This document shows, piece after piece, positions 31,974 to 39,955 of a DNA stretch of 64,000 nt; position 1 is the stretch's first letter; each line of letters opens with the position of its first letter. Under the pieces are notes generated by a model. That model had not been told where the DNA came from. It did no database searches and saw nothing but the letters and a program-made list of their open reading frames with translations. A program made the position numbers and the translations under genes. The stretch is from Oscillospiraceae bacterium (GTDB taxonomy: Bacteria > Bacillota > Clostridia > Oscillospirales > Ruminococcaceae). The stretch spans positions 1 through 64,000 of the forward strand of contig JAAWDH010000013.1 of the NCBI GenBank assembly GCA_022793675.1. The letters run 5' to 3'.

Positions 31974-34088
31974 ATGGCAAAAGAAAAAATGGTGTTCAAA
32001 TCAACCTTCGCCGGCAGGGAACTGGTTATCGAAACCGGCCATACCAGCGAACTGACAAACGGTTCTTGTTGGGTGCGCTGCGGCGAAACTGTAGTAATGG
32101 CCAACGTTACCGCGTCGGCCAAGCCCCGCGAAGGGGTGGATTTCTTCCCTCTTTCGGTGGATTATGAGGAAAAGCTTTATGCTGTCGGCAAAATCCCCGG
32201 TTCGTTCTTGAAGCGTGAAGGCCGCCCGACTGAAAAGGCGACGCTGACCTCGCGGATGATCGACCGGCCGATCCGCCCGATGTTCCCGAAGGATATGCGC
32301 AACGACGTGTCGGTGGTGGTAACCGTCCTTTCCTCCGACCTGGACAACGCCCCTGAAATTCTCGGCTTTTTAGCTGCTTCCATCGCTATTTCCATTTCCG
32401 ACATCCCCTTTAACGGCACCATCGCTGCGATGAGCGTCGGCCTGGTGGACGGAGAGATTATCCTTTACCCCAATACCGCTCAGCGCGCCGTCTCCGACTT
32501 GGAACTGACCGTTGCCGGTTCGTCGGACAAGATCGTTATGATTGAGGCTGGCGCTAACGAGGTCCCCAACGATATGATGCTGAAGGCGATTGCCGCGGGC
32601 CACGACGAAATCAAAAAGCTGGTTTCCTTTATTGAGGAAATCAAAGCCGCAATCGGCAAGCCTAAATTTGCCTTCGAGTCCAAAGAAGTCCCCCATGACC
32701 TTTTGGATGCTGTCTTGGGCGAGTTCGGCGACGCCTTTAAGCAGGCACTGGATACCAACGACAAGAATATTCGCGAGGAACGGCTTTTGCCTATCAAGGA
32801 CGCCATCCACGAGAAATATGACCCTCAATATGCCGAGACAGATCCCACTTTGCTGGACGAAGCCATTTATAAGGCCCAGAAAGTCATTGTCCGCCGCTGG
32901 CTCTTGGATGAGCAAAAGCGCGTAGACGGCCGCGGCATGGATGAAATCCGCCCACTGGCTGCTGAAGTCGGGCTGCTGCCCCGCGTCCACGGTTCCGGCC
33001 TCTTTACCCGCGGGCAGACCCAGGTGCTGAGCGTGGCTACCCTTGGCCCTGTCAGCGATGCCCAAATGCTCGACGGCATTGACGAGGACGAAGAAAAGCG
33101 TTATATGCATCATTATAATTTCCCCAGCTATTCTGTGGGCGAAACCAGGCCCTCCCGCGGCCCTGGCCGGCGTGAGATTGGCCACGGCGCGCTGGCGGAG
33201 AAGGCGCTTGTGCCGGTGCTGCCCAGCGTCGACGAGTTCCCCTACGCCATCCGCGTAGTTTCGGAAGTGCTTTCCTCCAACGGCTCCACCTCCCAGGGTT
33301 CTATCTGCGGTTCGACATTGGCGCTGATGGATGCCGGCGTGCCGCTGAAAGCGCCGGTTGCTGGTATTTCCTGCGGCTTGATTACTGAGGGCGACCGCTG
33401 GATGACAATGGTCGATATCCAGGGCTTGGAGGATTTCTACGGCGATATGGACTTCAAGGTCGGCGGCACCAAAAAGGGTATTACCGCCATTCAGGTCGAT
33501 ATTAAAATCGACGGCCTGACGATGGATATTATTGCCGAGGCTTTCGCTAAAACCGAAAAGGCCCGCAACTATATCCTTGACGAAATCATGCTCAAAGCCA
33601 TCCCTGCTCCTAGGGAACAGGTTTCGAGATACGCCCCTAAACAGCGTTCCACCATCATCCCAGTGGACAAAATCCGCGAAGTAATCGGTTCCGGCGGTAA
33701 GGTGATCCAGAAAATATCCGCCGAGTGCGAGGTAAAGATTGATATCACCGACGACGGCAAGGTGTTCATCCTGGGCATTGACCAGGAGAATGTTGACCGG
33801 GCTATGTATATCGTCGAAACCATCGCCAAGGACCCCGAAGTGGGCGCTATCTACAAGGGCAAGGTCACCCGCCTGATGAACTTTGGCGCATTTGTTGAGA
33901 TTGCGCCCGGCAAAGAAGGCCTTGTGCATATCTCCAAGCTGGAGAATTACCGGGTCGAAAAGGTCGAGGACGTTGTCCAGCCCGGCGACGAAGTATATGT
34001 CAAGGTCACTGAAATTGATGACCAGGGCCGCATCAACCTTTCCCGCAAGGATGCGATGAACGACCTAGCCAAAAAGTCAAAGAAATAA
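31974..34088 (+). CDS. pnp: Polyribonucleotide nucleotidyltransferase (PNPase)
   Basis: 704-residue phosphorolytic 3'-5' exoribonuclease of RNA decay. Two RNase PH domains (about 10-140 and 315-460), a helical domain between them, then KH (about 555-615, IREVIGSGGKVIQKIS) and S1 (about 622-690, GAIYKGKVTRLMNFGAFVEIAPGKEGLVHIS). Catalytic-domain motifs FPRDMR-like FPKDMRND and SSNGSTSQGSICGSTLALMDAGVP are intact. AGGAGG is 6-7 nt before the ATG at 31974; the open frame upstream to 31860 is not used. Confidence 0.97.
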   Translation: MAKEKMVFKSTFAGRELVIETGHTSELTNGSCWVRCGETVVMANVTASAKPREGVDFFPLSVDYEEKLYAVGKIPGSFLKREGRPTEKATLTSRMIDRPIRPMFPKDMRNDVSVVVTVLSSDLDNAPEILGFLAASIAISISDIPFNGTIAAMSVGLVDGEIILYPNTAQRAVSDLELTVAGSSDKIVMIEAGANEVPNDMMLKAIAAGHDEIKKLVSFIEEIKAAIGKPKFAFESKEVPHDLLDAVLGEFGDAFKQALDTNDKNIREERLLPIKDAIHEKYDPQYAETDPTLLDEAIYKAQKVIVRRWLLDEQKRVDGRGMDEIRPLAAEVGLLPRVHGSGLFTRGQTQVLSVATLGPVSDAQMLDGIDEDEEKRYMHHYNFPSYSVGETRPSRGPGRREIGHGALAEKALVPVLPSVDEFPYAIRVVSEVLSSNGSTSQGSICGSTLALMDAGVPLKAPVAGISCGLITEGDRWMTMVDIQGLEDFYGDMDFKVGGTKKGITAIQVDIKIDGLTMDIIAEAFAKTEKARNYILDEIMLKAIPAPREQVSRYAPKQRSTIIPVDKIREVIGSGGKVIQKISAECEVKIDITDDGKVFILGIDQENVDRAMYIVETIAKDPEVGAIYKGKVTRLMNFGAFVEIAPGKEGLVHISKLENYRVEKVEDVVQPGDEVYVKVTEIDDQGRINLSRKDAMNDLAKKSKK

Positions 34089-34099
34089 CGGCAATCGGG

Positions 34100-34127
34100 A
34101 AGGATGCAGAAACGCATCCTTCTTTTG
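34100..34127 (+). terminator. Rho-independent terminator of pnp
   Basis: AAGGATGC/GCATCCTT stem with loop AGAAAC, then CTTTTGC. Confidence 0.8.
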
Positions 34128-34209
34128 CTCACTGGAGAATACAGGGCTGCTGGCCAAAGGCCCATCTGCTTTTCACAAAGGCTGGAAAAACACGCTCAAG
34201 GAGGTTTCT

Positions 34210-35418
34210 ATGACATTCAAGGACAAGACAGCGGTGCTTTTCGATCTTGACGGCACCATCATCGAATCCGCCCCCGGCATCCTCGCTTCAGCCCAATATG
34301 CGCTGGAAAAGCTTGGCTATGAAATGGACGAAGGGGCGCTGCGGGCCTTTATTGGGCCGCCGCTGGAAAAATGTTTCAGCGAAGTCTGCGGCCTGCCTGA
34401 GGAAGAAGTCAATCAGGCAATCACCCTCTACCGAGAAAAATATTTTGCCGGCGAACAATATAACTGCCTCGTTTACCCTGGGATCGGCGAACTGCTGGCG
34501 AGGCTTTGGGCGGCGGGCCGCAAAGTGCTGCTGGCCACTTCCAAAGGCGAAGGGACAGCTCGGGAAATCCTTGCCCATTTCGGCCTTGACCGCTATTTTT
34601 CAACCATTGCTGGGCGTACGCCCGAGCGCGAAAGCAAGGCCGAAATCATCCAGTACGCCCTAGATTCGGCCGGGGTCAGTGTCGATGAAGCGGTGATGGT
34701 CGGCGACCGCAAGTTTGACGTAGAAGCTGCCAAAGCGATTCACCTTCCCTGTATTGGCGTGCTTTACGGCTATGGCAGCAGGGAGGAGCTGGAAGCTGCG
34801 GGCGCTGCCGCGCTGGCTGAAACCGGGACGCTGGCTGGGCTGCTGGGGCTGGCGCAGCCAACGGCTGTCTATCTTGTCCGCCACTGCCAGCCGGACGTTT
34901 CCGTCCATGAAGACCCGATCCGCCCGCTGACCCCGAAAGGGAAAGCGGACGCGCTGAAGGTGACCGCGCGTCTCTGGGACGAGGGTATTGACACCATCTA
35001 TTCCAGCGGCTATCTTCGTGCTGTGGACACCATCCGCGATTTTGCCGACAAGAAGGGGTTAGCCATGCAGGACGACCCTGATTTCCGCGAGCGCGAGATG
35101 GGCGGCGTCTGGCTGCCGATGGAGGAATGGCTGGCGGCTAATCAGCGTCAATGGGCAGACTTTGACTATTCGCCCTGCGGGGAGACACTGCGGCAGGTTG
35201 AATCGCGCATCCGTCCAGCCCTTGACCGTCTTTTGGCCAAACACGTCGGCGGACGGGTTGCCGTCGCAGGCCACGGCACCGCCTTTTCGGTGCTGCTCCA
35301 CAGCTTTGACGAAAACTTTGGCCATGATGCTGCCGACGCTATCAACAAACGCAACCCTTGGATCGTGCAGCTGCTTTTCCAGGATGGCGTTTTTGCCAGC
35401 TATAAAGAGCTGCTGTGA
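34210..35418 (+). CDS. Fused HAD hydrolase - histidine phosphatase
   Basis: 402-residue two-domain protein. Residues 1-215 are a phosphoglycolate-phosphatase-like HAD-IA hydrolase: DLDGTIIES (nucleophile Asp), LLATSKGEGTA (motif II Ser), and MVGDRKFDVEAA (motif IV). Residues about 218-402 are a phosphoglycerate-mutase/histidine phosphatase domain: YLVRHCQPD (catalytic Arg-His) and VAGHGTAFSVLLH (second His). The second domain is closely similar to the entire next gene, with identical stretches such as DPIRPLTPKGKAD and ETLRQVESRIRPA, so a tandem duplication followed by fusion is likely. Substrates unknown. GGAGG precedes the ATG. Confidence 0.88.
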   Translation: MTFKDKTAVLFDLDGTIIESAPGILASAQYALEKLGYEMDEGALRAFIGPPLEKCFSEVCGLPEEEVNQAITLYREKYFAGEQYNCLVYPGIGELLARLWAAGRKVLLATSKGEGTAREILAHFGLDRYFSTIAGRTPERESKAEIIQYALDSAGVSVDEAVMVGDRKFDVEAAKAIHLPCIGVLYGYGSREELEAAGAAALAETGTLAGLLGLAQPTAVYLVRHCQPDVSVHEDPIRPLTPKGKADALKVTARLWDEGIDTIYSSGYLRAVDTIRDFADKKGLAMQDDPDFREREMGGVWLPMEEWLAANQRQWADFDYSPCGETLRQVESRIRPALDRLLAKHVGGRVAVAGHGTAFSVLLHSFDENFGHDAADAINKRNPWIVQLLFQDGVFASYKELL

Positions 35419-35428
35419 AGGAGGAGCT

Positions 35429-36022
35429 ATGACGAATAACCAGCTGGAAACCACCGTTTATCTCGTCCGCCACTGCCAGCCCGACGACAGCGTCTATGAA
35501 GACCCAATCCGCCCGCTGACCCCAAAGGGGAAAGCGGATGTGGCGCTGGTGACCAAGTTCCTCTGGGACAAAGGTATTAGCGCCGTTTATGCCAGCCCCT
35601 ATCAGCGGACGATGGACACCATCCGTGATTTTGCTGAAAAAAAGGGCCTGCCGATTATTGAAGACCCTGCTTTCCGGGAACGTGAGGGCGGCGAGGTACG
35701 CCGGCAAATTTCCCTAGAGGAATGGCGCGTCCGAAAAGCCCGCCAGTGGGAAGATTTTGATTACAATATGGGCGATCCGAGCGCCGAGACGCTTCGGCAG
35801 GTCGAGTCCCGCATCCGTCCGGCGTTTGACCGGGCGCTGGCGGCTAACCCCGGCGGACGGATTGCCATTGCTGGGCATGGGACAGCCTTTTCGGTGCTGC
35901 TCCACAGCCTTGACGTTGGTTTCGGCTATCCGCAGATGATGGAAATTACGGTGCGCAACCCTTGGATTATGCGGCTGGTGCTGCAAGGCAGCGCCCTCAT
36001 TGAGCGGACGGAACTGCTCTGA
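35429..36022 (+). CDS. Histidine phosphatase family protein
   Basis: 197-residue member of the phosphoglycerate mutase-like superfamily with YLVRHCQPDD (phospho-His site), YASPYQRTMDTIRDFAE, FRERE (the usual conserved Glu region) and IAGHGTAFSVLLHSL (second catalytic His). It is a stand-alone paralogue of the C-terminal half of the upstream fusion protein, 10 nt away and in the same transcript. AAGGAGGAG precedes the ATG. A broad-specificity phosphatase role is plausible; the substrate is unknown. Confidence 0.88.
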   Translation: MTNNQLETTVYLVRHCQPDDSVYEDPIRPLTPKGKADVALVTKFLWDKGISAVYASPYQRTMDTIRDFAEKKGLPIIEDPAFREREGGEVRRQISLEEWRVRKARQWEDFDYNMGDPSAETLRQVESRIRPAFDRALAANPGGRIAIAGHGTAFSVLLHSLDVGFGYPQMMEITVRNPWIMRLVLQGSALIERTELL

Positions 36023-36042
36023 CAAACAAAAAGGAGAACGAC

Positions 36043-36711
36043 ATGAAAATTGATGCGGTGCTTTTTGATATGGACGGCTTGATGCTGGATACCGAGCGGC
36101 TGACCATGAAAGCTTTTGACTGGGCGGGGGAGCAGTTGGGCTATCAGCCTATGGGCTATATGGTGCTGAAGACGCTGGGGATGAGCGGCGCGAGCTGTAT
36201 CAAAATTTTTGCCGACGAGTTCCCTGACGGCCCCGACTTTGATGAAGTGCGGCTGAAAAGCAAGGAATTTTTTGGCCAATATGTAAAAGAAAACGGCGTG
36301 CCGGTTAAGCCCGGCCTTTTCGAGCTGCTTGAATGGCTGAAAGCGAAAGGTTATAAAATGGCTGTCGGCACCTCAACGAGGGAGTCGAGCGCCCGGCCGG
36401 AGTTGGAATCGGCGGGGATACTGCCTTATTTTGACGAAATGGTCTGCGGCGATATGGTCGCGGCAGGGAAACCTGCCCCAGATATTTTCCTTGAGGCTGC
36501 CAAAAGGCTTGGCGTCCCGCCAGAGCGCTGCCTGGTGCTGGAAGATTCTCCTAACGGCATCCGCGCCGCCTATGCCGCTGGGATGCAGCCGGTGGTGATC
36601 CCCGACCTGCAAGAGCCGGATGAAGAAATCTTAGGGAAGGCCATCCGGCGGCTTCAAAGCCTTTATGAAGTGCCAGCGCTGTTAACCGAGCTGGCGGAAA
36701 CCGATGCTTAA
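36043..36711 (+). CDS. HAD-IA hydrolase, beta-phosphoglucomutase-like
   Basis: 222-residue haloacid dehalogenase-type phosphatase/mutase. It contains LFDMDGLMLDTE (Asp nucleophile plus the acid/base Asp of this subfamily), MAVGTSTRESSARPELE (motif II), CGDMVAAGKPAPDIFLEAAKRLGVPPERCLVLEDSPNGIRAA (motifs III and IV). The GKPAPDIF and EDSPNGI blocks place it with beta-PGM/DOG-phosphatase-like enzymes. It follows the histidine phosphatase by 20 nt with AAAAAGGAG, giving a three-gene phosphatase cluster. Confidence 0.9.
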   Translation: MKIDAVLFDMDGLMLDTERLTMKAFDWAGEQLGYQPMGYMVLKTLGMSGASCIKIFADEFPDGPDFDEVRLKSKEFFGQYVKENGVPVKPGLFELLEWLKAKGYKMAVGTSTRESSARPELESAGILPYFDEMVCGDMVAAGKPAPDIFLEAAKRLGVPPERCLVLEDSPNGIRAAYAAGMQPVVIPDLQEPDEEILGKAIRRLQSLYEVPALLTELAETDA

Positions 36712-36899
36712 TCCTGCCAAAAAGGAAAGGTTTGCCCAGTGAAAGCTGGACAAACCTCAGCTTGTCGAAAAAATTCATGTTTTCCTAGGGTTGCCAAGGA
36801 AAAAAAGTTTTACTCGATTTTTTTCAAAAAATCGCGGGTCCAGGGCAGAGCCCTTGGTCGCCCTCCGCAGAGGGCGAAATTCTCCTGCCCTTTTTGCGT
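36712..36899. repeat. Dispersed repeat copy and stem-loop between convergent operons
   Basis: A stem AGGTTTGCCCAG/CTGGACAAACCT (36728-36757) is followed by AGCTTGTCGAAAAA and the roughly 128-bp repeat (36758-36885) that matches positions 165-287 on the opposite strand, including CCTTGG/TTGCCAAGG, GGGTCCAGGGC and GGTCGCCCTC blocks. There is no gene. Confidence 0.7.
36716..36757 (-). terminator. Terminator-like stem for the polA-comEA operon
   Basis: On the minus strand AGGTTTGTCCAG/CTGGGCAAACCT is followed by TTTCCTTTTT. It is about 140 nt past the comEA stop, beyond the repeat. Confidence 0.55.
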
Positions 36900-37277
36900 T
36901 CAAGGCTCGACTGTTATCAGCTCTTTCAGCGCTTCAAATTTTTTCTCGCCAATCCCGCTGACATTCATCAGTTCTTCCAGCACCAGGAAACCGTCGTTTT
37001 CCTCCCGGTAGGCGATGATTTTCTTGGCGGTTGCCTCGCCGACGCCCGGCAGCGTGCAAAGTTCTTCCAGCGTCGCCTTATTCAAATCGACAACAACGTC
37101 CCCGCTCGCTGCCGGAACGGTATCCTCTGAAACCGCCGTCGATTCCGGCGGCAGCGTCATCGTCAGCAGAGCCAAGCCCTCGTCCTTGGGTTTTGTGAAA
37201 CTGAAATAGCCCGCCATAAACAGAAGCGAAGCCGCCGCTGTTCCACATAGGATGGCAACAATCCGTTTTTCGGTCAT
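36900..37277 (-). CDS. comEA: ComEA-like helix-hairpin-helix protein
   Basis: 125 residues. One N-terminal TM anchor (about 8-25) is followed by a Thr/Ser/Pro linker and a double helix-hairpin-helix domain: VVDLNKATLEELCTLPGVGEATAKKIIAYREENDGF and LEELMNVSGIGEKKFEALKELI. ComEA binds incoming double-stranded DNA at the cell surface during natural transformation; comEC and other com genes are not in the window, so function in competence is inferred. Its ATG overlaps the stop of the upstream gene by 4 nt (ATGA). Confidence 0.88.
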   Translation of the reverse strand: MTEKRIVAILCGTAAASLLFMAGYFSFTKPKDEGLALLTMTLPPESTAVSEDTVPAASGDVVVDLNKATLEELCTLPGVGEATAKKIIAYREENDGFLVLEELMNVSGIGEKKFEALKELITVEP

Positions 37278-37768
37278 GATAGCTCCTTAGGCGGAAGGGG
37301 TGTCTGGGCAATGAAGCGGGGCGGCTGGAATTCGTAGAGCCAAAGGGACTCAAGCCGCCCTTCCAAAGGGACAAAAGCTTTCTGCAAAAGGGCAAGCGCG
37401 TCCTTTGTCTGCTCCGGTTCGTCAATCAGCAGCGTCGCATGGGGCGTCCAATACGGCGCATTGGAAAACTGTTCCCGCAGCGCCAGCAGGGGAAGGCTGA
37501 TATCCGGCGCCGCAAACAGCACTTTGCCGCCGCCGAAAAATCCGATGTGGCTGAAAGCAATAGGGATAGGTTCGCTTTTTATTGCGGGCAGCTTTTGTCG
37601 GAGCATTCCTTCTTCCCCACAGGGAAAATCCGCCAAGGTAAGATGGGGGAAAATGTTGGTCTGCTGGCCCTGAAAACCGGCTTCGGTGAGCAGGCGCTGC
37701 CAATCAGCCAGCTGGTTTTCGGTTTTTGGGTCAAAGCCTGCTAATAGGTAAAGCCGTTTTTCAGCCAT
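37274..37768 (-). CDS. 2'-5' RNA ligase/LigT-like phosphoesterase
   Basis: 164-residue two-His phosphoesterase. The two HxT/S motifs are FPHLTLADF (about residues 40-48) and WTPHATLLID (about 107-116), the signature of LigT/2H enzymes, which act on 2',3'-cyclic or 2'-5' phosphodiesters. Specific role unknown. It is translationally coupled to comEA and lies 73 nt after tsaD. Confidence 0.85.
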   Translation of the reverse strand: MAEKRLYLLAGFDPKTENQLADWQRLLTEAGFQGQQTNIFPHLTLADFPCGEEGMLRQKLPAIKSEPIPIAFSHIGFFGGGKVLFAAPDISLPLLALREQFSNAPYWTPHATLLIDEPEQTKDALALLQKAFVPLEGRLESLWLYEFQPPRFIAQTPLPPKELS

Positions 37769-37841
37769 AACGTCCTCCTGCCGTATTTACGAGATGGTGC
37801 TGGAGCGGGTGTACTCGCGGGTCTTTAGACATTCTGTACCT

Positions 37842-38858
37842 CTAATCAATGTCGATTTTCTTGCTGGCCACAGCGTTTAAGCTCATATCCGCAACGTTGC
37901 CGTTTAACAGCTCGTAATATCCCTGCGCGCCGATCATCGCTGCATTATCGCCGCAAAGCGCCAGCGGCGGGCAGAAAAAGCGTATGCCGCGGCGCCTGCA
38001 GTCCTCTTCCAGACGGGCCCGCAGCCCGGAATTGGCTGATACGCCGCCTGCCAATACCAGCTTATCATGGGGGCAGGCGTCCAGCGCCAGTGAAAGCTTT
38101 TCAGAAATGATGTCGCAGACCGTTTGCTGGAAAGCCGCCGCCAGATCGTTCTTATCAATTTCCTCGCCGCGCTGGCTGGCTGTATGGATTGTGTTGATGA
38201 CTGCGGTCTTCAGCCCGGAAAAGCTGAAATCCAGCGGGCTGCCCTCCACACGGGGGCGTGGCAGCCGGAAAGCTTTGGGGTTGCCCAATCGGGAGGCTTT
38301 GTCAATATAAACCCCGCCGGGGTAGGGGAAGCCCATCGCCCGCGCCGCCTTGTCAAAAGCCTCGCCGGCAGCGTCATCGCGGGTACGGCCCAGCACCTTA
38401 AAGCGGGTGTAGTCCTGTACTTCGACAATATGGCTGTGCCCGCCCGAAACAATCATACAGAGGAAAGGCGGCTGAAGTTCCGGATGGGCGATATAATTCG
38501 CCGCCACGTGCCCCCGCAGATGGTGTACTGGGACAAGCGGCTTATTTGCCGCCATCGCCAGCCCTTTAGCATAGCCGACCCCTACCAGCAGCGCCCCGAT
38601 CAGCCCCGGCGCATAGGTCACCGCTACCGCGTCCACCGCATCCAGCGTGAGCGCCGCTTTGTGAAGCGCCGCCTCGGTGACCCAGCAGATATTCTCGCAA
38701 TGCCGCCGGGAGGCGATTTCTGGCACAACGCCGCCGTACTTTTTGTGCTCCTCCACCTGGGAGGAGATGACCGACGACAGCACTTCGCGGCCGTCCCGCA
38801 CCACGGCGGCCGCTGTTTCGTCGCAGGAACTTTCGATAGCTAGGACCGTTTTGCTCAT
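37842..38858 (-). CDS. tsaD: tRNA N6-threonylcarbamoyladenosine transferase TsaD
   Basis: 338-residue catalytic subunit transferring the threonylcarbamoyl group to A37 of ANN-decoding tRNAs. It starts VLAIESSCDETAAAVV; the metal-binding HxxxH is in VPVHHLRGHVAANY (near 110-116). ASHP-like DYTRFKVLGRTRDDAAGEAFDKAARAMGFPYPGG, LAGGVSANSGLR and CGDNAAMIGAQGYYEL complete the Kae1/TsaD signature. Its start overlaps the stop of rimI (ATGA). tsaB and tsaE are not adjacent here. Confidence 0.97.
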   Translation of the reverse strand: MSKTVLAIESSCDETAAAVVRDGREVLSSVISSQVEEHKKYGGVVPEIASRRHCENICWVTEAALHKAALTLDAVDAVAVTYAPGLIGALLVGVGYAKGLAMAANKPLVPVHHLRGHVAANYIAHPELQPPFLCMIVSGGHSHIVEVQDYTRFKVLGRTRDDAAGEAFDKAARAMGFPYPGGVYIDKASRLGNPKAFRLPRPRVEGSPLDFSFSGLKTAVINTIHTASQRGEEIDKNDLAAAFQQTVCDIISEKLSLALDACPHDKLVLAGGVSANSGLRARLEEDCRRRGIRFFCPPLALCGDNAAMIGAQGYYELLNGNVADMSLNAVASKKIDID

Positions 38859-39328
38859 GATACCCCTCCCATAAGCGGCAGGTCGAGCATCAGGCTGGGG
38901 TCAGCCCGCATGACAAAACCCGGCTCGGTGGGATGCTGGTAAAAATTGGCCCGCTCGCCGACGGCCGTAAATCCGAACCGCTTATAGAGCCGCTGGGCGT
39001 TGAGGTTGGATTTGCGCACCTCTAAAAAGACCTGGCGAAGCCCTTCGCGGCGGCAGAACTCCATCAGCCTTGTCATCATCGCGGTGCCCACGCCGATGCG
39101 CCGGTATTCCGGCAGCACGCAGACCCGGTGGATGTTCAGCTCGTCGAGCACATAGGTCGTGTTCAGATAGCCGCAGATCCGCCCGTTTTCAAGCGCAGAG
39201 AGGAAAAAGCAGCGGTCTTCGCGGATGGTGTCCCGCAGGGAACGCTGGCTCCAGGGGTCGGCAAAGCAGCGCTCTTCCAAAAGGCGGAGCTGTGGGACGT
39301 CGGTTTCTGTTGATTGTCTGATCTCCAT
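38855..39328 (-). CDS. rimI: Ribosomal protein S18-alanine N-acetyltransferase
   Basis: 157-residue GNAT. CFADPWSQRSLRDTI at the N terminus, the acetyl-CoA motif VCVLPEYRRIGVGTAMMTRLME, and the C-terminal LEVRKSNLNAQRLYKRFGF block followed by YYxNP-like ANFYQHP match RimI. Adjacency and 4-nt overlap with tsaD is the classic context. The C-terminal tail of about 15 residues is longer than in E. coli. Confidence 0.9.
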   Translation of the reverse strand: MEIRQSTETDVPQLRLLEERCFADPWSQRSLRDTIREDRCFFLSALENGRICGYLNTTYVLDELNIHRVCVLPEYRRIGVGTAMMTRLMEFCRREGLRQVFLEVRKSNLNAQRLYKRFGFTAVGERANFYQHPTEPGFVMRADPSLMLDLPLMGGVS

Positions 39329-39349
39329 GATCCAAGTTTCCTTTCCTCA

Positions 39350-39937
39350 TCAAAAAGAGCGCTCATAAAGCAGGCATTCGTAGACGCGGTCCGCCTTTTC
39401 GCGGATCAGGTCGGGGCTGCTGCCGATGTACTCGCCGTAGACTTTCATAATAAAGCAGTCCAGCATCCGGCAGTCGCCGAAGCTGCGGCATTGGGGGGAG
39501 CTGGCGTAGAAGTGGTAATAGCTGTAGCTGCTTTGAAAGTCCCGGCGTTGGAAAAAGGTGCAGGCTGGCGCGTCGTCCTTTCTGACCCAGGCCTCTAAGT
39601 GGCTGATGCCCTCTTCGCGCAGCAGGTCGCAGGCATATTTGAGCAGGTGGGTCGCCACCTGCTCGCCGCGGTATTCCGGTAGTACGGCCAGCGTCCGGAT
39701 GACGCCGCCGGGGGTCTCCCGTCGGTAGCAGATGCCGCGGATAGGCAGGTCGTATTCCACGTCCATCAGCCCGACAATCCGGCCGTTATAGTCGGCCACG
39801 ACCTGCACCGCCGGGTTTTGATAGGAGGGCTTGCTGGTCAGGACATCGTCGTACCAGGTGGTGTCCAGCATCGACAGCACCCGGCAGCGCACCCAGTCCC
39901 GTTCGTCGTCCCGCCGGTATTTGCGTATTGTGATCAT
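39350..39937 (-). CDS. GNAT family N-acetyltransferase
   Basis: 195 residues. The acetyl-CoA motif TLAVLPEYRGEQVATHLLKYACDLL (about residues 82-106) and EAWVRKDDAPACTFFQRRDF (motif B) are clear. The N-terminal IRKYRRDDERDWVRCRVLSMLDT is shared by Firmicutes homologues of unknown substrate. Lies 18 nt after polA and 21 nt before rimI, so it is within the polA-comEA operon. Confidence 0.85.
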   Translation of the reverse strand: MITIRKYRRDDERDWVRCRVLSMLDTTWYDDVLTSKPSYQNPAVQVVADYNGRIVGLMDVEYDLPIRGICYRRETPGGVIRTLAVLPEYRGEQVATHLLKYACDLLREEGISHLEAWVRKDDAPACTFFQRRDFQSSYSYYHFYASSPQCRSFGDCRMLDCFIMKVYGEYIGSSPDLIREKADRVYECLLYERSF

Positions 39938-39955
39938 AAACGGCGAAAACCCTCC

